A stretch of 64,000 nt of DNA from an uncultured Prochlorococcus sp. (GCA_902536555.1 CACAXR010000001.1:1-64000), one strand, 5' to 3'. Positions 29,994 to 41,622 are shown, counted from the stretch's first letter. Notes: generated from the letters alone by a model not told the origin. Program-made: numbers and translations.

Positions 29994-30023
29994 AAAACAT
30001 ATGTACTCTAATACATTTGTACC
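29994..30023 (-). promoter_or_regulatory. Two near-consensus cyanobacterial LexA boxes upstream of lexA
   Basis: Minus strand GGTACAAATGTATT and AGTACATATGTTTT against RGTACNNNDGTWCB (each with a mismatch in the second half-site). Confidence 0.5.
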
Positions 30024-30050
30024 CTTTTATTAATTGGTTCGCAAGTATTC

Positions 30051-30977
30051 CTATTGGAGAATGCAAGATAAAAGAGCTTGTTGAGCATGTAATCTATTTT
30101 CCGCTTGATCAAAAATTCTACTTTTGCGACTTTCAAATATTTCATCAGTTATCTCTTTTGATCTATACGCAGGAAGGCAATGAAGAATAATTGCATCTTT
30201 ATCAGCCTTACTAACTAAATCACTGTCAATAGTAAACCCATTAAAAACTTTTTCTTTCTCATCTTTTTGATTTTCTTCACCCATAGATGACCAAACATCT
30301 GTATAAAGAACATTTGCTCCTAAAACAGCAGTATTGGGATCATTAGTGATTTTCAACAAATTCTTATTTTCATATATTTCATATGCTTTATCGATCAAAA
30401 ATGAGTTAGGTTCATAACCTTTAGGACATGCAATCCTAACTTCTACTCCTAACAACGCGCCACATAAAATAAGAGAATTTGCGACGTTATTACCGTCTCC
30501 AATAAATGTCAAAACTACATCTTTAAAATCAAGAAATTCCTCTTTGATTGTCATAAAGTCAGCCAAAGCCTGGCATGGATGTTCTAAATCAGTAAGAGCA
30601 TTAATAACTGGCTTAGAGGACCATTTTGCATACTCTTCCAAATCACTTTGTTTAAATGTTCTTATAGCAAGAACATCGCAGTATCTACTTAGAACTCTTG
30701 CTGTATCTCTAATTGGCTCTCCCCTCCCAATTTGTGAAGTAGTAGGATTTAGGTCAACCGTGGTTCCTCCAAGTCTTGACATTGCCACCTGAAAACTAAC
30801 TCTTGTACGAGTGGATGACTTATCAAAAATCAACCCTAAAACTTTTTCTTTAAAATTTACATTTAGATCTTTATTTTTAAAATTTTTTGCTATGTCTAAA
30901 ATATGAAGAAATTCTTCACATGAGGTATCCAAGCTTGATAAAAAATTTTTACTTGCAAGCTTGATCGGGTTTAACAT
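30051..30977 (-). CDS. argF: Ornithine carbamoyltransferase
   Basis: FDKSSTRTRVSFQVAMSRLGG; LTDLEHPCQALADFMT; HCLPAYRSKEIT. Confidence 0.96.
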   Translation of the reverse strand: MLNPIKLASKNFLSSLDTSCEEFLHILDIAKNFKNKDLNVNFKEKVLGLIFDKSSTRTRVSFQVAMSRLGGTTVDLNPTTSQIGRGEPIRDTARVLSRYCDVLAIRTFKQSDLEEYAKWSSKPVINALTDLEHPCQALADFMTIKEEFLDFKDVVLTFIGDGNNVANSLILCGALLGVEVRIACPKGYEPNSFLIDKAYEIYENKNLLKITNDPNTAVLGANVLYTDVWSSMGEENQKDEKEKVFNGFTIDSDLVSKADKDAIILHCLPAYRSKEITDEIFESRKSRIFDQAENRLHAQQALLSCILQ

Positions 30978-31005
30978 CTAACTTTGTACGAAAACCTAAA
31001 TTCTA

Positions 31006-32868
31006 CTATGCAGGCATTTTACTTTCTGCTAGGAGAGTTTTAAGATCCTCACCCTCTATAACTTCTTCTTGAAGTATTTTTTGAGAAATCGATTCAAGAA
31101 GAGGTAAATTATTCCTCAAAATATTAAGTGCTGTTTCGTGTGCATCATCAACTAAATCTCTAACCTCTTTGTCTATTGCTTGAGCAGTAGCATCACTAAC
31201 AGATCTTCTTGGATTGTTTCCATTTCCTAAGAATTGACCTCCACCTTGCTTGTCATAAGCTAAGGGGCCAAGAATATCACTCATCCCGAATGTACCGACC
31301 ATTTGCTCTGCTATATCAGTTGCTCTTTGTAAATCATTTGAGGCTCCCGTAGTAATCTTTCCAAAAACGACCTCTTCAGCTGATCTTCCTCCAAGAAGTG
31401 TAGCTATTTGTCCTTTTAACTCCTCTTTAGAATTCAAAAATCTTTCTTCTGTTGGCAATTGAAGAGTATAACCAAGTGCACTCATACCTCTGGGTACAAT
31501 AGAAATCTTGGCCACTTTTGAACCTCCTGGCATGAGATGGCCAACTATTGCATGACCGACTTCGTGATAAGCCACAACTTTCTTTTCATCGTCCTGAAGT
31601 ACTCTACTTTTCTTCTCTAGACCAGCAACTACTCTTTCGATAGCCTCACTTAAATCTTGTTGTTCAACACTTTTTCTCTTTGCTCTGGCTGCCAACAGAG
31701 CTGCTTCATTAACCATATTAGCTAAATCGGCTCCAGCGAAGCCGCTAGTAGCTTGGGCGATAGAATCTAGATCTATAGATTCTGCTAGTTTTACTTTTTT
31801 TGTATATATTTCGAGAATTGTCTTTCTTCCAGATAAGTCAGGTCTATCAACTAATACTTGTCTATCGAATCTCCCAGGTCTTAATAACGCAGCATCTAGA
31901 ACTTCCGGTTGGTTGGTAGCTGCAAGCACAATAACTGGTTTATCAGCAGAGGCAAAACCGTCCATTTCAGTAAGCAACTGGTTTAAAGTTTGTTCTCTCT
32001 CATCATTTCCTCCAACAACGCCCATAGATCCAGAACGACTTTTACCTATAGCATCTAATTCATCAATAAAAATAATACAAGGAGCTTTTTTCTTTGCTTG
32101 TTCAAAAAGATCTCTAACTCTTGCAGCACCTGCACCAACAAAGAGTTCTACAAATTCTGAACCTGAGATTATAAAGAAAGGAACTTCTGCTTCTCCCGCA
32201 ACAGCTTTTGAAAGAAGTGTTTTTCCTGTTCCTGGAGGTCCCACGAGAAGCACCCCTTTAGGTATTCGCGCACCAATATCTGTATATCTCTCAGGTTTTT
32301 TTAGAAAATCAACTATTTCCGTCAATTCGTCTTTAGCTTCATCAACACCAGCAACATCAGCAAATGTTACTTTAGATTCATCATCAGGTACGTAAACTTT
32401 TGCTTTACTTTTAGTAAAACTGAGGGCTCCCTGAGCGCCTCCACCACCCATGCTTCTTCTAGCAAAAAACTGTAAAACAAGAATAAAAATTAAAGGGGGA
32501 ACAACCCAGCTCAAGATAGTTGAGAAAAAATTAGGTTTTTTGGGAGGAGCTGCAGCGAACTCCACCCCTTTACTTTCTAACCTTTGTGGAAGGTCCATAT
32601 CGAAAATTGGAGTTGTTGCTAACACAGAAGGTGCTCCTTCTTCAGCCCCATTTAACTCGTATCTAATCTGTTCTTGAGTAATATATGCACGTTTAACTTC
32701 ACCATCATTAACCTGATCTATAAATAAAGAGTAAGGAACTCTGGGGATTTGCATATTTTGATTAGGGAAGAGGCTACTAAATAGAAGTAATGCTCCAACT
32801 CCTATCAAAATAATATTTACAATTCCAAATCTTCTATTAGGTTGATTATCGTCTTGTCTTATCGGCAT
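31006..32868 (-). CDS. ftsH: ATP-dependent zinc metalloprotease FtsH
   Basis: GVLLVGPPGTGKTLLSKAVAGEA; IDELDAIGKSR; VAYHEVGHAIVG. MPIRQDD start preferred over the listed upstream start. Confidence 0.97.
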   Translation of the reverse strand: MPIRQDDNQPNRRFGIVNIILIGVGALLLFSSLFPNQNMQIPRVPYSLFIDQVNDGEVKRAYITQEQIRYELNGAEEGAPSVLATTPIFDMDLPQRLESKGVEFAAAPPKKPNFFSTILSWVVPPLIFILVLQFFARRSMGGGGAQGALSFTKSKAKVYVPDDESKVTFADVAGVDEAKDELTEIVDFLKKPERYTDIGARIPKGVLLVGPPGTGKTLLSKAVAGEAEVPFFIISGSEFVELFVGAGAARVRDLFEQAKKKAPCIIFIDELDAIGKSRSGSMGVVGGNDEREQTLNQLLTEMDGFASADKPVIVLAATNQPEVLDAALLRPGRFDRQVLVDRPDLSGRKTILEIYTKKVKLAESIDLDSIAQATSGFAGADLANMVNEAALLAARAKRKSVEQQDLSEAIERVVAGLEKKSRVLQDDEKKVVAYHEVGHAIVGHLMPGGSKVAKISIVPRGMSALGYTLQLPTEERFLNSKEELKGQIATLLGGRSAEEVVFGKITTGASNDLQRATDIAEQMVGTFGMSDILGPLAYDKQGGGQFLGNGNNPRRSVSDATAQAIDKEVRDLVDDAHETALNILRNNLPLLESISQKILQEEVIEGEDLKTLLAESKMPA

Positions 32869-32981
32869 AGTTAAGATCAATTTTGAACTTATTATAAACT
32901 AAACGAAGAGTTTCCGTATCTGTATTGTTTTTTTTGGGTGAGAACCGTACGGTACTTTGACCCATGGAATTACTAATAAAA

Positions 32982-34082
32982 TTATTTTTTGTAAGAACTC
33001 TGAACTCGTATATCATTTCCAATCAAACTAAACTGAGAATCACTTAATTTAATGATTTCGTGCATTTCTTTAAATGCAAAATCACCTAAGGGATTCATAC
33101 TATTTTCTCCTCCTAAAATTTTGGGAGAGATAAAAGTAATAATTTCCTGAATACAATTAAATTTCATAGCAGCAGTAGCCAACCGAGGGCCACATTCCCA
33201 AAGAACTTTATTACATCCTCTTTTTGCAAGTATTTTTGAAATTAACTCTGGATTATCTGATGAAACCTTTTCAACCTCTACACATTTCGGAATCTTTGAA
33301 AGGTTGCTTTCATTTGCTGTGGAAGAATCATAAATAACTAAAGTTTTTGCCTTATTACAGTCCCAAAGATTAGATTTTGAAGGGAGATCTAAACTTTTTG
33401 TGAAAACAACTCGCAAAGGCTCAGGATTTTTAGAACCTCTGGTAGTTAAAAGTGGGTTATCTCTTCTTAGTGTGTTTCCCCCAATTATTATTGCATCAAA
33501 TTCTGCCCTAAAAGAATGAACTAATGACCTTGATTCTTCATTAGTAATCCATTTACTTTTTCCATTTTTTAAAGCTATTCTTCCATCAATACTCATTGCC
33601 CATTTAAGAACACCAAATGCCTTTTTTGTAATATTCCTATGAATGAAAGCCTTATTTAGATCTAAGGATTCTTTTTTACATAATCCTAAGTAAACTTCTA
33701 TTCCAGCCTCTTTTAGCAATTTAATTCCTTTACCAGAGACTCTTTTATCAGGATCTTCAATAGATATAAATACCTTTTTTATCCCAGAAGATATAACTTT
33801 TTCTACACATGGAGGTGTTTTACCATGATGGCAACAAGGTTCAAGATTGACATACATAGTTCCACCTTTAGGATCCTTTTTTAAATTATTAAAGGCCATT
33901 GCCTCGGCATGAGGCATGCCTGCCTTGAAATGAAAACCTTCTGAAATAAGGCTTCCATTCTTATCAAGTATCACTGCTCCCACCTTAGGGTTAGGGCTCG
34001 TCGTATTTTTGCCCAAAGAAGCCAAAAAAATTGCTCTTTTCATCCACTTTGTATGGCTTATATTTTTTTCAGACATCTCCAA
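32982..34082 (-). CDS. ribD: Bifunctional riboflavin deaminase/reductase
   Basis: GMPHAEAMAFNNL...MYVNLEPCCHHGKTPPC deaminase motif; C-terminal reductase domain. Confidence 0.95.
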   Translation of the reverse strand: MEMSEKNISHTKWMKRAIFLASLGKNTTSPNPKVGAVILDKNGSLISEGFHFKAGMPHAEAMAFNNLKKDPKGGTMYVNLEPCCHHGKTPPCVEKVISSGIKKVFISIEDPDKRVSGKGIKLLKEAGIEVYLGLCKKESLDLNKAFIHRNITKKAFGVLKWAMSIDGRIALKNGKSKWITNEESRSLVHSFRAEFDAIIIGGNTLRRDNPLLTTRGSKNPEPLRVVFTKSLDLPSKSNLWDCNKAKTLVIYDSSTANESNLSKIPKCVEVEKVSSDNPELISKILAKRGCNKVLWECGPRLATAAMKFNCIQEIITFISPKILGGENSMNPLGDFAFKEMHEIIKLSDSQFSLIGNDIRVQSSYKK

Positions 34083-34091
34083 AAATCAAAT

Positions 34092-34592
34092 TCAGTTTAT
34101 TGATCTCCACTCTTTTACAACGAAAGGAGGCACAGGTAACTCAGAAAAAACCCCTGACAAAGATAATCTTAGTGGTCTATTTTTATCTAAATTTTGTATC
34201 AATTCATCAAGATCAAATTCTGCAGCAGCTTGTCTCCCATCATTTGCTAATTCCACATTAAGTAATGTTTTATCATTTAAAAACCACTGTTTTCTGCCTG
34301 ATTCAACCCTCAAGTCAGTGGGATGATCAATTCTGAGATTTCCTGGATATCCTATTACTCTCAAGATTAATTTATCTTCAAAAAGAGGTGATTTGTAAGC
34401 TACTAATTGCCAAGTTTCAAAATCCAAGTCCCTTAAAAACTCACTACTAGCACTTATTAATTCCCCATTTATTTCTGTTTCTGAAACTTCTGCAGATACT
34501 TTTAATGGATTAAATATAAAAGATAACAGTAAAAATAAAGGTAATATTCCTTTTAAAAAAATTTTTTTATTTGATTTTGTAATTTTCTTCAT
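34092..34592 (-). CDS. DUF3122-like exported protein
   Basis: N-terminal signal-like hydrophobic stretch; SEFLRDLDFETWQLVAYKSPLFEDKLILRVIGYPG. Confidence 0.6.
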   Translation of the reverse strand: MKKITKSNKKIFLKGILPLFLLLSFIFNPLKVSAEVSETEINGELISASSEFLRDLDFETWQLVAYKSPLFEDKLILRVIGYPGNLRIDHPTDLRVESGRKQWFLNDKTLLNVELANDGRQAAAEFDLDELIQNLDKNRPLRLSLSGVFSELPVPPFVVKEWRSIN

Positions 34593-34818
34593 TTTCAGAA
34601 TCCATCAGAGCATCTAGAGTTACAGCTGTTCTTACAATAGCTTGATATCTTTTGATTATTTTACGATTTTTTTCTATAACTCGAGATAAATTCAAAGTGT
34701 CTTTTTCAGAATAGCTAGATGTTAAATCGCTAGAATCTTCTTCAATAAACTCAAATTCACTATCTTTATTAATTAGAGTTAACAATAAATCATGTAATCT
34801 CTTTCTCCTTTCAGACAA
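34567..34818 (-). CDS. Hypothetical small conserved-type protein
   Basis: 83 aa ORF overlapping the next gene; no recognised domain. Confidence 0.55.
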   Translation of the reverse strand: MSERRKRLHDLLLTLINKDSEFEFIEEDSSDLTSSYSEKDTLNLSRVIEKNRKIIKRYQAIVRTAVTLDALMDSENEENYKIK

Positions 34819-34901
34819 TTAATTTACTATGATAACTCGAATAATAATAAGATAATTTAATAAAACATTCAAACAATTTAGTTCCATTTGATTAAATATT
34901 G

Positions 34902-36182
34902 ATGACTGAAGTTAATAGAAAAATTCATGTAATTGGGATTAATTCTTATAAATTTGAAGATCTATCTTGCAAATTACAAAATCTATTTTTAGAAACAGCA
35001 AATATTGCAGTTCCAAATTCATATTTTGAAAAAATTAAATCATGGAGTGAAAATGGTTTAGAAAAAAAGAAATTATTTTTTTCTAGCAATAGTAATAAGG
35101 AACTTGTTTACTGGCTTAGATCACAAAAAACTGATGTTATTTTGATTTCTAGAGGAGATCCACTTTGGTTTGGAATTGGCAGAATACTACTAGAAAATTT
35201 TTCAAAAGAAGAATTAAGTTTCTACCCTTCAAATACTTGCATTCAATTAGCATTTAGTAAATTAAAGATTTCATGGCAAGATACTGTTAATGTAAGTATT
35301 CACGGCAGAGATTCGACTAGGTTAGTAGAGGCTCTTAAAGCAAGGCCTTCAAGTTTGGCAATTATTACAGATTCAAATAACAAAAGTTTAGAAATAATCA
35401 AAAAAAATTTATCAGAATTAAATTTGATTGACATCTATGATTTTTGGCTCTGTGAAGAGATTGGCCTCGACAATGAAAATATAAGAAAATTAAATCTTAA
35501 TGAGTCATTGCCATCTGATGTATCAAGTTTGAACATTGTTGTTCTTACAAAAACAAAGAAAAATCACTCAAATAATAATCTCCCTCCTTTTGGAATAAGT
35601 GACCATATTTTTAAAACTTTTGACGATAGACCAAATTTATTAACTAAGAGGGAGGTTCGCATACAAATATTAGCTGATCTAGAGCTCCCTAAAAATGGTG
35701 TCATCTGGGATATTGGAGCAGGTTGTGGGTCAATTGGTTTAGAAGCATTAAAAATAAGGCCTAATTTAGATTTGTTTTGTATCGATAAAAGAATTGGCTC
35801 AAAGGCATTAATACTAGAAAACTCAAAAAGACTTGGCGTTAAACCAAAATTTATTTTTGAGGAAGACATAAATAGTATCTTTAATACGAGAAATTTAAGT
35901 TCTCTTGAAAAACCTAATAGATTAGTAATTGGAGGATGTGATAAAAAGACTAAACTTCAAATAATTAATACAGTATCTCAGGTTATGAGTATAGGAGATA
36001 TTGTAGTTATCCCAATAATTGACATTCAAATTATTAAAGAATTAAAAGAGGAATTAGAAAATAAAAATTTTAAAACAAATTTAAATTTAATTCAGACCTA
36101 CAAGAGCCTAAGTATCTCTGAGGGAATGAGATTAGAACCAAATAATCCTGTTTTTTTATTAAAAGGAAACAAATATATTTAA
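34902..36182 (+). CDS. cobL: Precorrin-6Y C5,15-methyltransferase (CbiE/CbiT)
   Basis: VILISRGDPLWFGIGRILLE (CbiE); GVIWDIGAGCGSIGLEALKIRPNLDLFCIDK (CbiT). Confidence 0.92.
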   Translation: MTEVNRKIHVIGINSYKFEDLSCKLQNLFLETANIAVPNSYFEKIKSWSENGLEKKKLFFSSNSNKELVYWLRSQKTDVILISRGDPLWFGIGRILLENFSKEELSFYPSNTCIQLAFSKLKISWQDTVNVSIHGRDSTRLVEALKARPSSLAIITDSNNKSLEIIKKNLSELNLIDIYDFWLCEEIGLDNENIRKLNLNESLPSDVSSLNIVVLTKTKKNHSNNNLPPFGISDHIFKTFDDRPNLLTKREVRIQILADLELPKNGVIWDIGAGCGSIGLEALKIRPNLDLFCIDKRIGSKALILENSKRLGVKPKFIFEEDINSIFNTRNLSSLEKPNRLVIGGCDKKTKLQIINTVSQVMSIGDIVVIPIIDIQIIKELKEELENKNFKTNLNLIQTYKSLSISEGMRLEPNNPVFLLKGNKYI

Positions 36183-36189
36183 ATAATTT

Positions 36190-37098
36190 TTATTTGATAG
36201 GTTTTGCGACATGGGGCAAACCCCAACCTAGTTTATTTCTTAAAACTTGGAAAAACTCATGATCTTCAAGTCTAATAAACTTAACTGAATGTTTACTTTT
36301 TCTTATTAAAACCCTATCTTCAGGCCAAACATAACAACCAGCATTTCCATCAACAACCATTACCAACCTTTCAGGAGTTGCAGGAAAAACAGTTACTGGC
36401 TCCGAATCATTAAAAACCAATGCCCTAGACGCCAATGAATGAGGAGCGATTGGAGTTAATTGCACTACTGGACAATCAGGTGTAATAACTGGTCCTCCAG
36501 CACTCAGAGAATATGCAGTAGAACCAGTTGGAGTAGATAAAATTACTCCATCAGCTGAAATATCCACTGGAGCATGACGCCCTATAGAAATCTCAAAGTG
36601 ACACATACTTGTAAGAGGTTCTCTATGAAGAGCCATCTCATTAAGGCAAAGAGACTCCCATCTCCTCTGATCATTCCTCATTACACTAATGATAAAGCAA
36701 GTCCTTTCTTCAATATCCCAATTTCCAGCAATTATTTTATCTATAGCCTGATCTAGGTTAGATAAATAAGCTTCCGCGAGAAATCCTAAATGACCAGTAT
36801 TTATTGTAAGGATTGGAATTTTAGCAGGTGCCGTTTGCCTTGCAGCAGAAAGCACAGTCCCATCTCCGCCAAGAACAATTGCAAATTCCATTGATGAATC
36901 AAACCCCTCGGGAACGCAATTCGTATATCCCAAAGGACGAACATGTTGATCAGGATTTGCGAAACCAACCATCCCTCCAGAACTACTAACTCTTACAACT
37001 TCAAAATTAGATTTTTCCAATTTTTTTTGAACAGAAGTTGCAGTTTGAACAGCTAGTTCCTTTCCATCATTAACTATTAGTCCTGCTTTACGTACCAA
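36190..37098 (-). CDS. nadK: NAD(+) kinase
   Basis: [32 protein letters not shown]. Confidence 0.95.
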   Translation of the reverse strand: MVRKAGLIVNDGKELAVQTATSVQKKLEKSNFEVVRVSSSGGMVGFANPDQHVRPLGYTNCVPEGFDSSMEFAIVLGGDGTVLSAARQTAPAKIPILTINTGHLGFLAEAYLSNLDQAIDKIIAGNWDIEERTCFIISVMRNDQRRWESLCLNEMALHREPLTSMCHFEISIGRHAPVDISADGVILSTPTGSTAYSLSAGGPVITPDCPVVQLTPIAPHSLASRALVFNDSEPVTVFPATPERLVMVVDGNAGCYVWPEDRVLIRKSKHSVKFIRLEDHEFFQVLRNKLGWGLPHVAKPIK

Positions 37099-37168
37099 TC
37101 AAAAAATTAACACTAGTACTATTTTAAACTAATTTGTTGGACAATTCTAAATTAAGAATTAATTACTA

Positions 37169-38176
37169 TTAGAACTGTTCTAAGAATCTAATATCATTTG
37201 TATAAAATTTTCTGATGTCGTCTATCTGATGTCTCACCATACAAAATCTCTCAACTCCTAATCCTGCTGCAAAACCAGTCCATTTCTCAGAATCTATTCC
37301 TAATTTTTCTAAGACCTTTGGATCTACCATTCCGCAGCCCATTACTTCAAGCCATTTACCTTTCCACTGGACGTCAACTTCTGCTGAAGGTTCAGTAAAT
37401 GGGAAATAACTAGCTCTAAATCTTACGGGAATATCTCCAAAAAAGGTCTTTAAAAATGTAAGAACTGTTCCTCTTAAATGACTAAAATTAATGTCTTGAT
37501 CGATACATAAAACCTCAACTTGATTAAATACAGGAGAATGAGTAGCATCTACTGCATCTCTCCTATATACTCTCCCGGGCGCAATAATTCTTGCTGGAGG
37601 AGGATTTTTCTCTAAGTATCTTATCTGAACAGGAGAAGTATGGGTCCTTAAAAGTCGATTTTCATCTAAGTAGAAAGTATCCTGCATATCTCTTGCGGGA
37701 TGATTTTTGGGTATGTTGAGAGACTCAAAATTATAAAAATCAGTTTCTATTTCAGGGCCGCTTTCAACTGTATATCCTAAACCACAAAAAATATCTATTA
37801 TTTCGTCTTGAGTGGAAATCAAAGGATGTTTATTACCAGGGGGTGTTCCAATTGAAGGGATAGTTACATCAATTTTTTCTTCTTTAATCTTTTTATCTAA
37901 GGCTTCGCTGTTTAGTTTATTTTTTCTTTCAGTTATTAGTTCTTGCAGGTTTATCTTTATTAAATTTGCCTTTTGGCCAATAATTGGTCTATCTGTAGCA
38001 GATAATTGACCCATTGTTTTCAAGATAATTGACAAATCACCTTTTTTTCCTAGTAAGGAAACTCTCAATTGATCCAGTTCTTCATGAGTATTAGAATTAT
38101 CTATATTATTTTTTGCTGTTAGAGAAAGGTTATTTAGTTTTTCCTCAATTTGACTTAATGATTCAATTTGACTCAC
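37169..38176 (-). CDS. pheS: Phenylalanine-tRNA ligase alpha subunit
   Basis: [14 protein letters not shown]...[36 protein letters not shown]. Confidence 0.97.
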   Translation of the reverse strand: MSQIESLSQIEEKLNNLSLTAKNNIDNSNTHEELDQLRVSLLGKKGDLSIILKTMGQLSATDRPIIGQKANLIKINLQELITERKNKLNSEALDKKIKEEKIDVTIPSIGTPPGNKHPLISTQDEIIDIFCGLGYTVESGPEIETDFYNFESLNIPKNHPARDMQDTFYLDENRLLRTHTSPVQIRYLEKNPPPARIIAPGRVYRRDAVDATHSPVFNQVEVLCIDQDINFSHLRGTVLTFLKTFFGDIPVRFRASYFPFTEPSAEVDVQWKGKWLEVMGCGMVDPKVLEKLGIDSEKWTGFAAGLGVERFCMVRHQIDDIRKFYTNDIRFLEQF

Positions 38177-38244
38177 TGATATAGTAAAAATAAGTATTGC
38201 TTTATCTTACTTAAATATCGTCCATAAATAAAATTTATTGATTA

Positions 38245-39054
38245 ATGAAACCGTTAAATATATTAATTAGCAATGATGATGGTGTTTTCGCAGCGGGGAT
38301 AAGAGCCTTAGCAAAATCAGCAAAAAAAAGGGGGCATAAGGTAAAAGTAGTATGTCCTGACCAAGAAAGATCAGCTACTGGTCATGGTCTTACTTTACAA
38401 TCCCCATTAAGAGTAGAAAAAGCTGACGAATTATTTGGAGAAGGAATTGAAGCTTGGGGATGTTCCGGCACACCTGCTGATTGTGTCAAATTAGCACTAT
38501 CTGAACTCTTGGATCATAAACCTGATCTGGTACTATCTGGAATAAATCACGGACCCAATTTAGGGACAGATATTTTTTGTTCAGGCACAGTCGCTGCAGC
38601 TATGGAAGGCACTTTAGAAAATGTTCCCTCCATGGCAATAAGTGTTGCTAGTTTTAAGTGGAAGAATTTTGAATTTGCTGGAGAAATTGCAATGAATATT
38701 GCCGAACAAGCAATTAACGATAGTTGGCCACCTTCACTTTTATTAAATTTGAATATCCCTCCCTGCAAAAAAAACAAAATAAAAGAATTATCCTGGACAA
38801 GATTATCGGTAAGAAAATATAAAAATCAATTTTCCAAAAGGGAAGACCCAAGGGGTGACGATTATTATTGGTTAGCAGGCGAGGTTGTTTTAGATCTTAA
38901 ATCAAAAGGTTATGGTCCAAAAAACTGGCCCAGTGATGTATCTCAAATACAAGAAAATAAGATATCTCTTACACCTGTAGAGCCAGATTTATTTTGGAGA
39001 GGTAATTTAGACAACTTACCTAAAATTAATAATTCATTTATAAATCCTTCTTAA
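38245..39054 (+). CDS. surE: 5'/3'-nucleotidase SurE
   Basis: [57 protein letters not shown]. Confidence 0.97.
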   Translation: MKPLNILISNDDGVFAAGIRALAKSAKKRGHKVKVVCPDQERSATGHGLTLQSPLRVEKADELFGEGIEAWGCSGTPADCVKLALSELLDHKPDLVLSGINHGPNLGTDIFCSGTVAAAMEGTLENVPSMAISVASFKWKNFEFAGEIAMNIAEQAINDSWPPSLLLNLNIPPCKKNKIKELSWTRLSVRKYKNQFSKREDPRGDDYYWLAGEVVLDLKSKGYGPKNWPSDVSQIQENKISLTPVEPDLFWRGNLDNLPKINNSFINPS

Positions 39055-39567
39055 AAGCCATAAAGAAAAGCAAAGTCCAAAAAAATGAGCAGCAATAACT
39101 TGTGTGTTACTGAGAACTGATAATATTTCAAGCCCAGTAATTGGTATATCAGATGTCGCTGTTATCAATTGTCCAGTAGTTTGAGATGATGCTTGTATAA
39201 ATAGTGCGCCCATAAGAGCTTGATATCCAATTAATCCAAACAAAATTCCTAATAAATCAACTATTAGACCTCTTTTTATTAATTTACTGGTTTGTCCTCT
39301 CGAGGGCCTTGCATTGCTTGCGATTGCTCTACCTGTTCTAACTATTAACCAACCTTGCCAAAGACTAAAAAGTAGTAAAATCAAGGATATTGTTGTAAGT
39401 GAAAGACCAGGCGCTAAGCCAAGCTGTCCTTCGCTATTATTTACAACATTTGAAAAAAGCAAAACAGCTGCAACAACAACACCTAAAATGGATTGAACCC
39501 AAAAGCGTATCCATCCAATGCGCCGCATTCCAAATGAAAGGGACTGAAAATCAATTTTGTCAGACAT
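39034..39567 (-). CDS. DUF3611-like membrane protein
   Basis: [32 protein letters not shown]; four hydrophobic segments. Confidence 0.75.
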   Translation of the reverse strand: MSDKIDFQSLSFGMRRIGWIRFWVQSILGVVVAAVLLFSNVVNNSEGQLGLAPGLSLTTISLILLLFSLWQGWLIVRTGRAIASNARPSRGQTSKLIKRGLIVDLLGILFGLIGYQALMGALFIQASSQTTGQLITATSDIPITGLEILSVLSNTQVIAAHFFGLCFSLWLLRRIYK

Positions 39568-39635
39568 TCATTTGATTGAATAAACTATAATCTATTCAAA
39601 TTTGCCATCAAAATCATAAAATTGCACGTAATCTT

Positions 39636-40559
39636 TTGATCTCTTTAATATCGCCATCTGAAGTTAAGAATCCTACTTCAATAGCTATTGGAAGTTTTGA
39701 TGGTCTACACGCTGGCCACAGAAAATTAATAAAAAGTGTAGTTGAAGAAAATCAATATACCCCAACTATTGCGAGCTTCTGGCCTCATCCCAGAGAAGTT
39801 TTATACGAAGAGAGACGTCTTAGACTGGATCTTCCTTATGAAAAGTTACCTATTCTTGAAGAACTCGGGATTGAACAATTAGTTCTGATTCCTTTTGATA
39901 AGGAACTATCAAAATTAAGTGCAGAAAAATTTGTAAGAGATATTTTGATAAATCAATTACAAGCCAAAAACATTTCTGTGGGAGCTAATTTTAAATTTGG
40001 TTTTAAAAGAAGTGGAGACATAAATACTATAAAAAATTTGATCAAAAATACGGATATAAAACTAAAAATCACTCCGATTTTAGAAGACAAAGAAGGTAGA
40101 ATCAGCAGCAGCAGAATAAGATATCTATTAGAGAAAAGTGATCTGAAAAATGCTTTCAAAATTCTTAATAGGCCTTATAGTTTTAATGGAAAGGTTGTCA
40201 AAGGTAAAGGTATGGGAAAAAGTATAGGATGGCCTACCGCAAATCTTGAAATAGATGGCAGAAAATTTTTACCTGGAGAGGGAGTTTACGCATCTTGGAC
40301 AACCATAGAAAATTCCAACCAAAAAATTGAATCTGTTATGAATCTTGGCTCTCAACCAACAATAAACCCTTTATTGCCATCTGCAGTTGAAGTTCATTTA
40401 ATAAATAAAGATATCGATCTATATGGCTTAAATCTATCTGTAGAACCAGTTGAAAAACTTAGATCTCAAATTAAATTCAAAAATATAGATCAACTTTCTA
40501 ATCAAATTAAAAAAGATAGAGATAATGCTCTAAAAATTTTTAAAACCTACAAAAAATAA
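39636..40559 (+). CDS. ribF: Bifunctional riboflavin kinase/FAD synthetase
   Basis: AIGSFDGLHAGHRKLI; FNGKVVKGKGMGKSIGWPTANLEI. Confidence 0.95.
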   Translation: MISLISPSEVKNPTSIAIGSFDGLHAGHRKLIKSVVEENQYTPTIASFWPHPREVLYEERRLRLDLPYEKLPILEELGIEQLVLIPFDKELSKLSAEKFVRDILINQLQAKNISVGANFKFGFKRSGDINTIKNLIKNTDIKLKITPILEDKEGRISSSRIRYLLEKSDLKNAFKILNRPYSFNGKVVKGKGMGKSIGWPTANLEIDGRKFLPGEGVYASWTTIENSNQKIESVMNLGSQPTINPLLPSAVEVHLINKDIDLYGLNLSVEPVEKLRSQIKFKNIDQLSNQIKKDRDNALKIFKTYKK

Positions 40560-40566
40560 ATCACTA

Positions 40567-41622
40567 ATGCTTAATTTCAATACTAAAGACGCTGAAGATT
40601 TAAGAATTTATCAAATTATTGATGCTAATCTTGATAGAGCTAGAGAAGGACTAAGAGTATTAGAGGATTGGGCTAGATTTGGTCTAGGTAAAGAAAAATA
40701 TGTTGAAAAGATTAAAAATTTTAGACAAATTTTAGGAAAAAACCATTTAGAAGTTTATAAACAATCTAGAAATCACATTGAGGACAAATGTAAAGGATTG
40801 ACTCATCAAGAGCAAATGAACCGAAAATCATATGAGCAAATTATAAGTTCTAATTCAGCCCGAGTTCAAGAAGCATTAAGAGTAATAGAGGAATTTACAA
40901 GGCTACAGAATCATGAGCTTTCAAAAATCGCTTCGGAAATTAGATATGAAATTTATACTATCGAAATTGACTTATTAAGTTTTAGCAAGTTTAAGAAGTC
41001 GGAGGAAATGTTAAAAGAAAATGATTTATATGTAATCACCGATCAAAAGGATAATTTATTAGAAATAATTGAAGATATTTTAATTGCAGGAGTAAGAATT
41101 ATTCAATATAGATTTAAAACGGGGACTGACCAAGATCATCTTAAAGAAGCAATTCAGATTAAAAATCTATGTAAAAGATATAATTCTTTGTTTATCGTTA
41201 ACGATAGACTTGATATAGCTCTAGCATCTAACGCGGATGGAATTCATCTTGGACAAGATGACTTAGACTTAAAAACCGCAAGAAAACTATTAGGATATTC
41301 AAAAATTATCGGTATAAGTGCAAATAATGCAATTGACATTTCAAATGCTCTTAAGGAGGGTTGTGATTACATAGGAATAGGGCCAGTATTTGAAACTAAG
41401 ACAAAAAAGAACAAAAAACCTTTAGGTATTGAAAATATCAAAACATTAACAAAGGATTTAAATATTCCTTGGTTTGCCATTGGAGGAATCAAGTTAAATA
41501 ATATTTCATATTTAAAAAGAAATGGGTTTGAAAAAGTTGCCTTGGTTTCGCAATTAATGAATTCTGAAGATCCTAAAGAAGACGCTATTATGATGCTAAA
41601 AGAGTTGTCTTATGAAAATTAG
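40567..41622 (+). CDS. thiE: Thiamine-phosphate synthase with N-terminal extension
   Basis: N-terminus RIYQIIDANLDRAREGLRVLEDWARF; C-terminus FIVNDRLDIALASNADGIHLGQDDL, IGIGPVFETKTKKNKKPLG. Confidence 0.95.
   Translation: MLNFNTKDAEDLRIYQIIDANLDRAREGLRVLEDWARFGLGKEKYVEKIKNFRQILGKNHLEVYKQSRNHIEDKCKGLTHQEQMNRKSYEQIISSNSARVQEALRVIEEFTRLQNHELSKIASEIRYEIYTIEIDLLSFSKFKKSEEMLKENDLYVITDQKDNLLEIIEDILIAGVRIIQYRFKTGTDQDHLKEAIQIKNLCKRYNSLFIVNDRLDIALASNADGIHLGQDDLDLKTARKLLGYSKIIGISANNAIDISNALKEGCDYIGIGPVFETKTKKNKKPLGIENIKTLTKDLNIPWFAIGGIKLNNISYLKRNGFEKVALVSQLMNSEDPKEDAIMMLKELSYEN

Noticed and set aside
31913-32395. 160-aa plus-strand ORF inside ftsH
   Set aside because: Fully antisense to the well-conserved ftsH; low-complexity Ser/Pro-rich translation typical of a shadow ORF.
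34009-34326. Overlapping plus-strand ORFs at the ribD/DUF3122 junction
   Set aside because: Opposite to two supported minus-strand genes; composition looks like a reverse-complement artefact.
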